Assembly: GCF_006974125.1 (NCBI RefSeq)
Contig: NZ_CP037858.1
Span: 3,162,001-3,226,000 of the forward strand
Direction: 5' to 3'
Length of the DNA: 64,000 bases
Source of the DNA: Stenotrophomonas maltophilia
GTDB taxonomy: Bacteria > Pseudomonadota > Gammaproteobacteria > Xanthomonadales > Xanthomonadaceae
In this document: positions 26,891-37,681 of the stretch, piece after piece
How the letters are laid out: the number at the start of each line of letters is the position of its first letter
How positions within the stretch are numbered: position 1 is the stretch's first letter
Made by a program: the position numbers and the translations under genes
Notes under the pieces: generated by a model
The model's database searches: none
What the model was told of the DNA's origin: nothing
What the model saw: the letters and a program-made list of their open reading frames with translations, nothing else

Positions 26891-27160
26891 TCAGCTGTCC
26901 TCGTCGAAACGGCGTTCGAACAGGCCGACCACCGCCTCCATCGCGGCGGCTTCGTCCTCGCCGTTGATGCGCACCGTGACCGGGGTGCCCTGGCCGGCGG
27001 CCAGCAGCATCACGCCCATGATGCTCTTGGCGTTGATCTCACGGCCCTTGGCGGCCATGGTCACGTTGCAGCGGAACGGCGCCAGGGTCTGCACCAGCTT
27101 GGCGGTGGCCCGGGCGTGCAGGCCCAGGCGGTTGCTCACGGTGAGTTCTCGTTCAAGCAT
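26891..27160 (-). CDS. ptsH: Phosphocarrier protein HPr
   Basis: An 89-residue HPr with both phosphorylation sites: His15 in RLGLHARATA (from enzyme I) and Ser46 in INAKSIMGVMLL (target of HPr kinase, whose gene hprK is about 1.7 kb upstream). HPr links enzyme I to the EIIA proteins and, as Ser46-phosphate, to regulation. Its start overlaps the EIIA stop by 8 bases and its stop lies 2 bases before ptsI, so translation is tightly coupled. Confidence 0.97.
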   Translation of the reverse strand: MLERELTVSNRLGLHARATAKLVQTLAPFRCNVTMAAKGREINAKSIMGVMLLAAGQGTPVTVRINGEDEAAAMEAVVGLFERRFDEDS

Positions 27161-27545
27161 CGTCGACTATCGCTCCATTACGGGTGCCCGCCGCGGCTGT
27201 GGCGGGCAGTTGATCCAGTCCCTGTTCCGGATAATTCATCACCCGCAGCAACATCGGCAGGCTCAGCGCCGACACCCGGCGAACCGGGGTCCCCAGCCGG
27301 GCCAGCTGCCCGGCAAGGTTGGCGGGGCTGGCGCCGTACAGGTCGGTCAGGATCAATACGCCTTCACCACTGTCGACCCGCCGCAGAGCGGCCGAGGCGA
27401 GCGGGAGCAGGGCGTCCAGGTCTGCGTCGAACGGTACTTCGAAAGCTTCGGTTTTCAGCGGCAATTGCCGCAGGAGCCGGGTCGCCACGTCAAGCAGGGC
27501 GGTCCCGACCCCAGGATGTGTTACGAGGAGAATGCCACAGGTCAT
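27153..27545 (-). CDS. PTS EIIA component, mannose-type fold
   Basis: A 130-residue EIIA of the mannose family (EIIA-Man/ManX-like): His10 in GILLVTHPGVG is the phosphate acceptor, and GEGVLILTDLYGASPANLA is the conserved central part. No EIIB, EIIC or EIID gene is present, so it is probably regulatory and not part of a sugar transporter. It opens the EIIA-HPr-EI operon and is separated from rapZ by repeat-rich DNA. Confidence 0.93.
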   Translation of the reverse strand: MTCGILLVTHPGVGTALLDVATRLLRQLPLKTEAFEVPFDADLDALLPLASAALRRVDSGEGVLILTDLYGASPANLAGQLARLGTPVRRVSALSLPMLLRVMNYPEQGLDQLPATAAAGTRNGAIVDDA

Positions 27546-27622
27546 TACTGCACGTTAACAGGTCAAGGTGAATCGGCGATAGCAGCAGGAGAGGGGCACT
27601 GTGTCCCGTATTCAGCGTTGCC

Positions 27623-27663
27623 GGGGTCGGATCCCTTTTCCACGGGAAAAGGGCTCTGACCCC
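27623..27663. repeat. GGGGTC-type palindrome, copy 4
   Basis: The arms 27623-27641 and 27645-27663 pair over 19 positions with few mismatches, around ACG. The inner stem is TTTTCC/GGAAAA, as in copy 3, and the outer arms are the shared GGGGTCGGATCCC and GCTCTGACCCC. It is part of the 388-base gene-free stretch 27546-27933, which also holds two SMAG palindromes and large element C. Confidence 0.85.
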
Positions 27664-27678
27664 ATCCCCTTTGCTCCC

Positions 27679-27726
27679 ATCCACGCATGGCGTGGATCTA
27701 CCGTGTCGACCAAGGTCGACACCTAC
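27679..27726. repeat. Two SMAG palindromes, CCACGC and GTCGACC types
   Basis: ATCCACGC-ATG-GCGTGGATCTAC (27679-27701) is followed at once by TGTCGACC-AA-GGTCGACACCTAC (27704-27726). Both are in the same orientation, with the CTAC tag on the right. The second directly follows large element C when read on the minus strand. Confidence 0.85.
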
Positions 27727-27734
27727 CAACAGCA

Positions 27735-27928
27735 CACGGAATCTGTCAGAGGCGGGGCGGTGTGGGTATGCAGGACCGCAGGCGCCATGGATGGCGCCTA
27801 CGAGCCCCCATGGATGGGTTCACGGCGTGTCCTGCATACCCACACCGCCCCGCCATCCCACGGAATGCGGCTGTTGCCGTTGCCTTGGCTGTTGACGTTG
27901 CCTCTGCGGGTGCCGGGCGCAGCCCGGC
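27735..27928 (-). repeat. Large covarying hairpin element, copy C
   Basis: Read on the minus strand it starts with the hairpin GCCGGGC-TGC-GCCCGGC (27928-27912), only 5 bases after the rapZ stop, then a CAACGTCAAC-like linker. The long stem pairs 27751-27776 with 27829-27854 perfectly over 26 bp, with a sequence different from the other copies. Inside, the two small hairpins (plus-strand view) are AGGCGCC-ATGGAT-GGCGCCT (27780-27799) and CCC-ATGGAT-GGG (27807-27818). Open frames through it have no protein features. Confidence 0.75.
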
Positions 27929-27933
27929 CGCCC

Positions 27934-28818
27934 TCAATCCTGTTCGCGGTGGTACGTTGCCACGTCTTCCCAGCCCATCTCGCGGGCGTGGCGTGCCATG
28001 CGCTCGGCCAGGAACACCGAGCGGTGCTTGCCGCCGGTGCAGCCGAACGCCACGGTCACATAGCTGCGGGTGCCATCCCCCAGCTTCGGCAGCCAGGTAT
28101 CGAGAAAGTCCGTCAACTGGGCCAGATAGCGCTGCACATCCGGCTGCGCTTCCAGGTAGTCGCGCACGCCGGGTTCGCGACCGCTCAGCGCACGCAGTTC
28201 CGGGTCCCAGTGTGGATTGGGCAGCGCCCGCGCATCGAACACGAAGTCCGCTTCGGCCGGCACGCCGCGCTTGTAGGCGAACGATTCGAACAGCAGCGAC
28301 AGGCCGGTGGCATGGTCCATCGTGAACTCGGTGATGATCCGGCGCCGCAGCTGGTGCACGTTGAGGTTGCTGGTATCGATCACCGCATCGGCCTCGCGGC
28401 GCAGCGGTGCGGTCAACTCGCGTTCGCGGGCGATGGCTTCGGGCAGGGACAGCCCCAGCTGGCTCAACGGATGGCGGCGGCGGGTGTCGGCGTAGCGCTT
28501 GAGCAGCGTCTCGTCGCTGGCTTCGAAGAACAGCACCTTCACGTCCACGCCGGCGTCGGCGGCCAGCTGCCGCCAGTCGCCCAGCTGGCTCAGGTCGGCC
28601 TGCCCACGCACGTCGATGCCTACGGCCAGCCGGCGCGGTGCACTGCCGCCGCGATTGGCCAGCAGGCTGCGCACGAAGTCCGGCAGCAGGTTGATCGGCA
28701 GGTTGTCCGAGCAGTAGTAGTCCTGGTCCTCGAAGGTCTTCAGGGCGACGGATTTACCCGAGCCGGACAGGCCGCTGACGATGATCAGGGTCGGGGCGGA
28801 GGGGGTGACGGTGCTCAT
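27934..28818 (-). CDS. rapZ: RNase adapter protein RapZ (P-loop nucleotide-binding)
   Basis: RapZ (YvcJ family) senses glucosamine-6-phosphate in enterobacteria and guides RNase E to the GlmZ small RNA; in other bacteria it binds nucleotides with a less clear role. The 294-residue protein starts [16 protein letters not shown] with Walker A GLSGSGKS (about residues 16-23). The C-terminal region has [18 protein letters not shown], the conserved binding site. The open frame extends far upstream, but that extension is a shadow of hprK. It follows hprK by 26 bases. Confidence 0.95.
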   Translation of the reverse strand: MSTVTPSAPTLIIVSGLSGSGKSVALKTFEDQDYYCSDNLPINLLPDFVRSLLANRGGSAPRRLAVGIDVRGQADLSQLGDWRQLAADAGVDVKVLFFEASDETLLKRYADTRRRHPLSQLGLSLPEAIARERELTAPLRREADAVIDTSNLNVHQLRRRIITEFTMDHATGLSLLFESFAYKRGVPAEADFVFDARALPNPHWDPELRALSGREPGVRDYLEAQPDVQRYLAQLTDFLDTWLPKLGDGTRSYVTVAFGCTGGKHRSVFLAERMARHAREMGWEDVATYHREQD

Positions 28819-28844
28819 GGACAGGCTCTTCGTAGGGCAGGGGG

Positions 28845-29795
28845 TCAGGGCGTTCGCCGTTCCAGCAGGTTGCTGTGGCGGGCGATGAACATCGCCGCCG
28901 GGTCGATGCCCTTGGTCCGCAGGATATGCAGGCGGGTGGCCGCCTCGGTCAGCACGGCCAGGTTGCGGCCGGGCATTACCGGCAGGGTGATCAGCGGCAC
29001 GTCCAGATCCAGCACATGGCGGGTACCCGAATCGCCGGTGAGGCGCTCGTAGCCATGCGGGGTGGGTTCGGTCATCGGCTTGGTCAGGTGAACGATCAGC
29101 CGAAGGTACTTGTTCTTCTTTACAGCCGTGTCGCCGAACATCTCGCGCACGTTCAACACGCCCAGGCCGCGCACTTCCAGCAGGTCCTGCAGCAGCTCCG
29201 GGCAGGTGCCGTCGAGTACATCGGGTGCGATCTGGGTGAATTCGGGGGCATCGTCGGCCACCAGGCGATGGCCACGGCTGAGCAGTTCCAGCGCCAGTTC
29301 GCTCTTGCCGGATCCCGCTTCGCCGGTGATCAGCACGCCGATGGAGTAGATCTCCATGAACACGCCATGCAGGATCACCCGCGGCGCCAGCGTCCGCGCC
29401 AGGTGGTAGGAGAGGTGGTTGAGCAGCTCGTGGCCGCGCTTGGGCGACAGCCACAACGGGGTGCCGGATTCATCGGCGGCGGCGCGCAGGTCTTCCGGGC
29501 ACGCCTGGTTGCGGGTCAGCACCAGTGCCAGCGGGTGCGACTGCATGATTTTTTCGATCGTTTCCCAGCGCTGGCGCGGTTCAAGTGCGTCCAGCCAGGA
29601 CAGTTCCTCGGTGCCCAGGATCTGCACCTTGTTGGGGTAGATCGCATTGAGGTAGCCGGCCAGCGAGGGGCGCCGCGAGACCGTATTGCCGGCCTCGAGC
29701 TCGCGCTTTTCACCCGACTGGCCCGCGGCCCAGCGCAGCCCCAGCCGCTCGCGCTGCTGTTCGAACAGTTCACGGGCGGTGATGCTGGTATTCAT
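28845..29795 (-). CDS. hprK: HPr kinase/phosphorylase
   Basis: HprK phosphorylates HPr on Ser46 with ATP and reverses the reaction with inorganic phosphate. The 316-residue protein has Walker A GEAGSGKS at residues 158-165 and the family signature [17 protein letters not shown] near residue 205. The N-terminal domain (1-130) is intact. The ATG at 29795 overlaps the ptsN stop by 4 bases. It is well known from Firmicutes and also occurs with PTS-Ntr genes in xanthomonads, as here. Its target site Ser46 is conserved in the HPr encoded nearby. Confidence 0.97.
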   Translation of the reverse strand: MNTSITARELFEQQRERLGLRWAAGQSGEKRELEAGNTVSRRPSLAGYLNAIYPNKVQILGTEELSWLDALEPRQRWETIEKIMQSHPLALVLTRNQACPEDLRAAADESGTPLWLSPKRGHELLNHLSYHLARTLAPRVILHGVFMEIYSIGVLITGEAGSGKSELALELLSRGHRLVADDAPEFTQIAPDVLDGTCPELLQDLLEVRGLGVLNVREMFGDTAVKKNKYLRLIVHLTKPMTEPTPHGYERLTGDSGTRHVLDLDVPLITLPVMPGRNLAVLTEAATRLHILRTKGIDPAAMFIARHSNLLERRTP

Positions 29796-30244
29796 GCGGC
29801 ACTCGCAGGTGGGGTCATGTCCAGCGCCTCGCGCAGGGCCCGGGCATCGCCTGCCTGGCGCAGGGCCTGGCGGACATCCGCTGCCGAGAACAATTCGGCC
29901 AGCTCGGACAGCAGCATCAGGTGCTGGTGGGTGTAGTGGGCGGGAACGGCCATCGCGAATACCAGGTCCACCGGCTCGTCGCCACCGAAGTCGACCGGGG
30001 TGGCCAGGCGCAGCAGGGCGCCACGGGGGCGGTCCAGGGTCGGCGCGCGGCCGTGGGGAATGGCGATACCGTGGCCGATCGCGGTGCTGCCCAGCGCTTC
30101 GCGCTGGCACAGGTTCAGATAGATCTGTTCGGCGTTGGCCTGGCGGCAGGCCAGCAACCCGGCGGCGGCCTGCAGGACGCTGTCACGGTCGGTGGCCGTG
30201 CAGAGCTGGGTCTGCACGGCCGCCAGGAGGTCAGTCAGGGGCAT
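29792..30244 (-). CDS. ptsN: PTS nitrogen-regulatory EIIA (PtsN)
   Basis: PtsN (EIIA-Ntr) receives phosphate from HPr-type carriers and regulates potassium uptake, stress and sigma-54-linked functions without transporting sugar. The 150-residue protein carries the phosphorylatable His64 in [11 protein letters not shown]. It lies between hpf and hprK, with a 4-base overlap into hprK, in the common rpoN-hpf-ptsN-hprK-rapZ arrangement. Confidence 0.95.
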   Translation of the reverse strand: MPLTDLLAAVQTQLCTATDRDSVLQAAAGLLACRQANAEQIYLNLCQREALGSTAIGHGIAIPHGRAPTLDRPRGALLRLATPVDFGGDEPVDLVFAMAVPAHYTHQHLMLLSELAELFSAADVRQALRQAGDARALREALDMTPPASAA

Positions 30245-30265
30245 GTCTGCGGGGAACGGTGGCGA

Positions 30266-30583
30266 TCAGCCACCATTGTCGCCCACCGGCAGCGGTGCGT
30301 GCTGCTGTTTTTTCTCCTTGTGCTTGATCACCAGGCGGTCAAGCTTGTCCGCAAGCAGGTCGATCGCGGCGTACATGGTCTGGCCGCCGGCCTCGGCGTG
30401 CAGGGTCTGCCCAGGGATGTTGAGGCTGGCGTCGACGTGGTGCTCGGTCTTCTGCAGCTTGAGGGTCACCCGCGCTTCGCAGTGCTGGTCGAAGTGTTTG
30501 CCGATCCGGGCCAGCTTCTCCTCCACATAGGACTGCAGGGCCGGGGTGACTTCGACATCTTTGCCAAACGTTTCGATGCGCAT
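30266..30583 (-). CDS. hpf: Ribosome hibernation promoting factor (short HPF/YhbH)
   Basis: A 105-residue HPF: MRIETFGKDVEVTPALQSYVEEKL leads, and the basic, His-rich half (KLQKTEHHVDASLNI) and the DLLADKLDRLVIKHKEKK helix follow. It binds the 30S subunit and stabilises inactive ribosome dimers in stationary phase. The short form lacks the C-terminal dimerisation domain of long HPFs. It lies between rpoN and ptsN, the usual place, 58 bases downstream of rpoN. Confidence 0.95.
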   Translation of the reverse strand: MRIETFGKDVEVTPALQSYVEEKLARIGKHFDQHCEARVTLKLQKTEHHVDASLNIPGQTLHAEAGGQTMYAAIDLLADKLDRLVIKHKEKKQQHAPLPVGDNGG

Positions 30584-30641
30584 CGGGTTTCTCCTGTGTT
30601 CGGATGTGCCAATGAACCTCTCCGCCGGGCGCGGCGGCGCG

Positions 30642-32063
30642 TCAAGCGATTCTGACCCTTTCGTGCGAGGCGGAAATGTTCATGGCTTCACGATACTTCG
30701 CCACGGTGCGTCGCGCTACTGGAATTCCCGACGATTTGAGCAGGTCAGCCAGCTTGGCGTCAGAAAGCGGCTTGCGCGGGTTCTCGTCGTCGATCAGGCG
30801 GCGGATCATCGCCTGGATGGCGGTGCTGGATGCTTCGCCACCGCCCTCGGTATCAATGCCCGAGGCGAAGAAGGCGCGCAGCGGCAGGGTGCCGCGCGGG
30901 GTACGAACGTGCTTGCGGGCAATCGCGCGCGAGACCGTGGATTCGTGCAGGCCGAGCTCGGCGGCGATCTCGCGCAGGGTCAGTGGACGCAGCGCCTGCT
31001 CGCCGAATTCGAGGAAGCCGGCCTGCTGCAGGATCAGGCTGCGCACGACGCGCAGCAGGGTCTCGCCACGCTGCTGCAGGCCCTTCAGCAGCCAGCGTGC
31101 TTCCTGCAGCTGGGCGCGCAGGTAGCCGGCGTCGGCGTCGCCGCAGCGGCGGATCAGCTGTTCATAGCCACGATGGATCACCACCTTTGGTCCGGCGTGC
31201 CCGGCCAGCGCCGCGCGCCACACGCCGTTCTGCCGCCACACCACTACGTCCGGCACCACATAGGTGTCCTGCGACAGCGGCGCGATCTGCGTGCCCGGGC
31301 GCGGGTCCAGCGAGCGCAGCAGCGCCACGGCAGTCTCGACCTCGTCCAGCGGCTGCTTCAACTCGTGTGCAAGCCCGGCAACGCCGCTGCGCGGCAACCG
31401 CTCCAGTGGTCCTGCGGCAATCTGTCGCGCCAGCAGCAGGCCCGGCGTTTCATCGGCCAGCACGTCCAGCTGCAGCTGCAGGCATTCGCCAAGCGTGCGT
31501 GCAGCCACACCCACCGGATCGAAACGCTGGATGCGATGCAGCACGGCAAGGATCTCGTCCTCGTCGGCGTGGATCGCCGGCAACAGGGTTTCGGCGATGG
31601 TGGCCAGCGGCTCGCGCAGGTAACCGTCGTCGTCCAGTGCATCGATCAGTGCCGCGCCGATGCTGCGATCGCTGGCAGAAAGATGCGACAGGTGCAGCTG
31701 CCACAGCAGATGGTCGGCGAGCGTTTCGGTTTCGGCCACGCGCTCGGCAGCGCTGCCGGTATCGTCGTCATCATCGAAGCTGCCACCGCTGCCGGTCGCC
31801 GTCCAGTCCAGTTCGGCCGGCGCCCAGTCGTCGCCTTCATCGCTGCGTTCTGCAGGCGCTTCGTTGTCGTTGACATCGCTGCCTTCATTGGCGGCGCTGC
31901 TGTCGTTGCTGTCGGCCCAGTCCAGCAGCGGGTTGCTCTCCACTGCCTGGGCGATCTCCAGCTCCAGCTCGGTGGTCGACATCTGCAGCAGCTTGATCGC
32001 CTGCTGCAACTGGGGCGTGAGCACCAGTTGCTGTCCCAACGATGTCTGCAGCCGAGTCTTCAT
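30642..32063 (-). CDS. rpoN: RNA polymerase sigma-54 factor
   Basis: RpoN directs transcription from -24/-12 promoters with AAA+ activators, controlling for example pili, flagella and nitrogen functions. The 473-residue protein has the Gln/Leu-rich activator region at the start (MKTRLQTSLGQQLVLTPQLQ), an acidic region II (about 55-100), the core-binding domain and, at the C-terminus, the RpoN box in VARRTVAKYREAM. The frame is open to 32243, but the conserved N-terminus sets the start at ATG 32063. It lies between lptB and hpf. Confidence 0.97.
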   Translation of the reverse strand: MKTRLQTSLGQQLVLTPQLQQAIKLLQMSTTELELEIAQAVESNPLLDWADSNDSSAANEGSDVNDNEAPAERSDEGDDWAPAELDWTATGSGGSFDDDDDTGSAAERVAETETLADHLLWQLHLSHLSASDRSIGAALIDALDDDGYLREPLATIAETLLPAIHADEDEILAVLHRIQRFDPVGVAARTLGECLQLQLDVLADETPGLLLARQIAAGPLERLPRSGVAGLAHELKQPLDEVETAVALLRSLDPRPGTQIAPLSQDTYVVPDVVVWRQNGVWRAALAGHAGPKVVIHRGYEQLIRRCGDADAGYLRAQLQEARWLLKGLQQRGETLLRVVRSLILQQAGFLEFGEQALRPLTLREIAAELGLHESTVSRAIARKHVRTPRGTLPLRAFFASGIDTEGGGEASSTAIQAMIRRLIDDENPRKPLSDAKLADLLKSSGIPVARRTVAKYREAMNISASHERVRIA

Positions 32064-32103
32064 GCCTGTGCCGAAAGGAAGGAAAGGGACCCGGCGACCG
32101 CAG

Positions 32104-32822
<719 letters not shown>

Positions 32823-32823
<1 letters not shown>

Positions 32824-33374
32824 TACTTCTTGCTCCCGGCCGGCTGTGCCGGCGTGGCGGCCTTGGGCTGTGCCGCCGGTGCGGCCGGGGTCTTGTTCTT
32901 CGGCGGGATGACGGTGCGCACGCGGCTGCCGTCACCACCGGAGTTCATCTCGCCGGTGCGGGTGTTGTAGACCATGCGCTGGCCGGCATTGGTGCCGCGC
33001 GCGCTGGTGACCTTGTAGTTGCCGGTCAGGGTGATGATCTCGGTCTTGATGTCGTAGTCGATGCGATCAGCCAGCGCGTCCATCCAGGTACCGTCATCAA
33101 GCTGCTGTTTCATCTTCGCCTGCTTGCCGGTGAACACCGCGCGCACGGCTTCGCCGTCCTTGAGGTAGATCTCGGCCTCGGACGAGCGCAGGTCCAGCGT
33201 GCCCTGGGTGATGACCACGCCCTGCGACAGCACGGTCTTGCCGTCGCCGGTGAGCGTGCCCGACTGGGCGCCGGAATCGATGTGCATGTCTTCGTTGCGG
33301 TCGGTGGACTTGGCGAAGGCGGCGCTGGGGACAAGAAGACCAAGCGCGAGTACGGCGGCAAAGGGAATCTTCAT
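32823..33374 (-). CDS. lptA: LPS transport periplasmic bridge protein LptA
   Basis: LptA forms the periplasmic beta-jellyroll bridge that carries LPS from LptC to LptD. The 183-residue precursor has a signal peptide ([21 protein letters not shown]) and the OstA-like core ([20 protein letters not shown], later [16 protein letters not shown]). The C-terminus is a Pro/Ala/Lys-rich tail of about 25 residues. It is in the lptC-lptA-lptB order, 104 bases after lptC. Confidence 0.95.
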
Positions 33375-33478
33375 CGGGGTCCGTTCTACCGGTGGGGGCC
33401 TCCCGGGTGGACCGGGGGCGGGCGGGTGGGGCTGCCGGCCCTGCGCCTGTCCGGAGACGTCGCAGGCTGGCGGCGGAA

Positions 33479-34054
33479 TCAGCGTTTGGGCGTGTAGCGG
33501 CCCTTGGACTGGCTGAGGAAATGATACGTGTTGTTCTTCGAATCCACTTCGAAGCCGACGCCGGACTGTTCCATGCCCGGGCGGGTCATGGTTACCAGGG
33601 CGTCGGTGCGGGCGCGGTTGTCCTTCGGGAACACGTCCAGATGGTCGGTGCGGAAGGTGGTCGGCACCACGCCCGGGCCCGCCGGGCTGTCGCCGGCGAC
33701 ATTGCCGCGCAGCTTCATCTCGTCGCCCTTGGCGCTGAGCCAGCCGGTCTCTGCACGCAGGGTCCAGTGCTTGCCATCCTTGTCCGGCATCTCGAACAGC
33801 GGGGTGGCGATGTTGATGGTCTGGTCGCCGCGCTGGCGCTCCAGCAACGGTGCGCGCAGGGTGGTCGATTCCTTGCCGTGCTCATCCAGGGCGACGATCT
33901 GGAAGTCATGCAGGATGTAATCCACGCCGATTTCCTGGCCACCCGTGGCTGGCCCCTTGTCGCGGTTGCGCAGCGCCGCCCAGCTGCTCAGCAGGGCGGC
34001 CAGCAGCAGGCCGATGCCGAGCAGGGTGCGCCAGTTCAAGGTGGGCACGTTCAT
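33479..34054 (-). CDS. lptC: LPS export system protein LptC
   Basis: LptC is a bitopic inner-membrane protein that receives LPS from LptBFG and passes it to LptA. The 191-residue product has one N-terminal helix (LLGIGLLLAALLSSWAAL, residues 10-27) and a periplasmic beta-jellyroll with the conserved DYILHDFQIVALDEHGK and LRAETGWLSAKGD segments. The frame extends upstream, but ATG 34054 overlaps the kdsC stop by 4 bases and fits the family N-terminus. Confidence 0.93.
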   Translation of the reverse strand: MNVPTLNWRTLLGIGLLLAALLSSWAALRNRDKGPATGGQEIGVDYILHDFQIVALDEHGKESTTLRAPLLERQRGDQTINIATPLFEMPDKDGKHWTLRAETGWLSAKGDEMKLRGNVAGDSPAGPGVVPTTFRTDHLDVFPKDNRARTDALVTMTRPGMEQSGVGFEVDSKNNTYHFLSQSKGRYTPKR

Positions 34055-34599
34055 GCGCCGAACCTCGCCAGCACCGCATCCACGCGGCCCTGAGCGGCCA
34101 GCAGGATGTCGCACAGCTCGCGCGCGGCGCCACGGCCGCCCTCGGCGCGGGTCTGCCAGTGCACGCGTTCGGCGATCCACGGATGGGCATTGGCCGGGGC
34201 CACCGCCAGGCCGACCGCACCCAACGGCGCCAGGTCGGGCAGGTCATCGCCCATGAACGCCACCTGTTCCAGGCCGATGCCGTGCTGCGCACACAGCGCC
34301 TGCACGCTGGCCAGCTTGTCGCCCACGGCGATCTGGGTGTCGATGCCGAGGTCGGCGCCGCGCTTGAGCGCGGACTGGCTGTTGCGCGCGGTGATCAGCA
34401 CGGGGTGGATGCCGTGCTGCTGCAGCAGTTTCAGGCCCAGGCCGTCCTGCACGAAGTACGCCTTGCTCTCGTTGCCGTCCTTGTCGTAGTACAGCCGACC
34501 ATCGGTGAGGGTGCCGTCCACGTCGAAGCACGCCAGGCGGATCTGGGCCGCGGCGGCATGCAGGTGGGCGGGGAAGGCGGGCAGGGGGGACCAGGGCAT
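34051..34599 (-). CDS. kdsC: 3-deoxy-D-manno-octulosonate 8-phosphate phosphatase KdsC
   Basis: KdsC hydrolyses Kdo-8-phosphate to Kdo for the LPS core. This small HAD phosphatase (182 residues) carries the nucleophile motif CFDVDGTLTDGRL (about residues 24-36), motif II LITARNS, Lys in the cap-less core and motif IV MGDDLPDLAPLG. It is co-translated with lptC (4-base overlap) and follows kdsD by 66 bases, so Kdo synthesis and LPS export genes form one unit. Confidence 0.95.
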   Translation of the reverse strand: MPWSPLPAFPAHLHAAAAQIRLACFDVDGTLTDGRLYYDKDGNESKAYFVQDGLGLKLLQQHGIHPVLITARNSQSALKRGADLGIDTQIAVGDKLASVQALCAQHGIGLEQVAFMGDDLPDLAPLGAVGLAVAPANAHPWIAERVHWQTRAEGGRGAARELCDILLAAQGRVDAVLARFGA

Positions 34600-34665
34600 C
34601 AGGGCGGCAGGCTCGTTGTGGGCGGGTACGGCGTTACAGACTGAATGGGGTCTATGGACTGTCGG

Positions 34666-35667
34666 TTAAACCACCCGGGCCCGCAACAGGTCATGAATGT
34701 TCAGGGCACCGACCGCACGGCCCTGGCCATCGACCACGATCAGGCCGGTGATCTTGTGGGTCTCCATCAGCCGGGCGGCCTCGACCGCCAGCTGGTCGGC
34801 GCCGATGGTGCGCGGGTTGCGGGTCATCACGTCGGCGATCTTCGCCGTGCGCACGTCCAACGCGCTGTCCAGCGCACGGCGCAGGTCGCCGTCGGTGAAC
34901 AGCCCGATCAGCACGCCGTCGGCGTCGACCACGGCGGTCATGCCCAGCCGCTTGCGGCTCATCTCCATCAGCGCTTCGCTGAGGCTGGCGTCGGTGCCCA
35001 CGCTGGGCAGGTCGTCGCCGGTGTGCATGACGTCGGTGATGTGCAGCAGCAGGCGGCGGCCAAGGCTGCCGGCCGGGTGTGAACGGGCGAAGTCATCAGC
35101 GGTGAAGCCACGTGCGTCGAGCAGGGCCACGGCCAGTGCATCGCCCATGGCCAGCGAGGCGGTGGTGCTGGAGGTGGGCGCCAGCGCCAGCGGGCAGGCC
35201 TCGGCCGGCACGCTCACGTCCAGGTGGATGTCAGCGGCGGTGGCCAGGCTGGACTGCGGGCGGCCGGTCATGGAAATCAGTACGTTGCCCTGGCGCTTGA
35301 GCACCGGTAGCAGCATCAGCACCTCGTCCGATTCGCCCGAATAGGACAGGGCCAGCACCACGTCGTCCTCGGTGATCATGCCCAGGTCGCCGTGGCCGGC
35401 TTCGCCGGGGTGCACGTAGAACGCCGGCGTGCCGGTAGAGGCCAGGGTGGCAGCGATCTTGCGGGCGATATGCCCGGACTTGCCCATGCCGGTGGCGACC
35501 ACCCGGCCACGGCTGGCCAGGATCGCCTGGCAGGCCTGCTGGAAGGCTTCGCCGAGGCGGTCGGCCACGGCATCCAGCGCCTGCCGCTCGATCTCGAACA
35601 CGCGGCGGCCGCTGGCAACCAGGCCGGCAGGGTCGACGGAACGGGGGGGCAACAGGGATTCGGCCAT
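34666..35667 (-). CDS. kdsD: Arabinose-5-phosphate isomerase KdsD
   Basis: KdsD converts ribulose-5-phosphate to arabinose-5-phosphate, the first committed step to Kdo. The 333-residue protein has an N-terminal SIS domain (GMGKSGHIARKIAATLASTG, about residues 60-79, then VHPGEAGHGDLGMI) and two C-terminal CBS domains (about 210-333). The start is ATG 35667 (MAESLLPPRSVD). The open frame continues far upstream only because it is antisense to murA. It is divergent from ibaG. Confidence 0.96.
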   Translation of the reverse strand: MAESLLPPRSVDPAGLVASGRRVFEIERQALDAVADRLGEAFQQACQAILASRGRVVATGMGKSGHIARKIAATLASTGTPAFYVHPGEAGHGDLGMITEDDVVLALSYSGESDEVLMLLPVLKRQGNVLISMTGRPQSSLATAADIHLDVSVPAEACPLALAPTSSTTASLAMGDALAVALLDARGFTADDFARSHPAGSLGRRLLLHITDVMHTGDDLPSVGTDASLSEALMEMSRKRLGMTAVVDADGVLIGLFTDGDLRRALDSALDVRTAKIADVMTRNPRTIGADQLAVEAARLMETHKITGLIVVDGQGRAVGALNIHDLLRARVV

Positions 35668-35721
35668 GCGGACGCCACGCAGCGGAAGTAGAATGGACGC
35701 ACATTTTATTAGGAAAGCCCG

Positions 35722-35952
35722 TTGGACGCCGACACCATCCGCAATCTGATCGAAACCGGCCTGCCCGGCGCCCGCGCCGACGTGCAGGGCGACGATGGCG
35801 TGCATTTCGAAGCGACCGTGGTCTGCGAGGCCTTTGCCGGCAAGATGCCGCTGGCCCGCCACCGCATGGTGTATGCCACTCTGGGCGACCTGATGGGCGG
35901 CGCGATCCACGCGCTGGCGCTGAAAACCGTGACCCCGGCCGAAGCCGGCTGA
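35722..35952 (+). CDS. ibaG: BolA-family protein IbaG (TTG start)
   Basis: A 76-residue BolA/IbaG-type protein, usually a partner of monothiol glutaredoxins in iron-sulfur handling. The KH-like fold includes VHFEATVVCEAFAGKMPLARHRMVY, with the invariant His in ARHRMVY. The start is unusual: TTG at 35722, preceded by AGGAAA at 35711-35716; no ATG or GTG fits the family N-terminus. It precedes murA by 21 bases, the common ibaG-murA pair. Confidence 0.93.
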   Translation: MDADTIRNLIETGLPGARADVQGDDGVHFEATVVCEAFAGKMPLARHRMVYATLGDLMGGAIHALALKTVTPAEAG

Positions 35953-37568
<1,616 letters not shown>

Positions 37569-37569
37569 G

Positions 37570-37598
37570 AAAACGCCCGCGAAAGCGGGCGTTTTTTT
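37570..37598 (+). terminator. Intrinsic terminator after the murA operon
   Basis: The stem AAACGCCCGC / GCGGGCGTTT (37571-37580 and 37585-37594) closes a GAAA tetraloop and runs into a T7 tract. It starts three bases after the EF-hand gene's stop and is a textbook rho-independent terminator for ibaG-murA. Confidence 0.93.
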
Positions 37599-37609
37599 GG
37601 GATACACGC

Positions 37610-37666
37610 ATCCACGCATGGCGTGGATCTACTGGAACGTGAAGTAGATCCACGCCATGCGTGGAT
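37610..37666. repeat. Inverted pair of SMAG palindromes, CCACGC type
   Basis: ATCCACGC-ATG-GCGTGGATCTAC (37610-37632) faces GTAGATCCACGCC-ATG-CGTGGAT (37644-37666). The pair lies between the convergent murA operon and the DUF3108 genes and can form one long hairpin. Confidence 0.85.
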
Positions 37667-37681
37667 GACGTGGATCTCCGG

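Noticed and set aside
27601..27900. Proteins encoded within the repeat-rich stretch (several open frames)
   Set aside because: The frames run straight through palindromes and the large hairpin element; their composition follows the repeats and no start signal stands out.
27934..29454. A 506-codon frame suggesting an extended RapZ
   Set aside because: The first 212 codons are the shadow of hprK; RapZ's P-loop and usual length fit a start at 28818.
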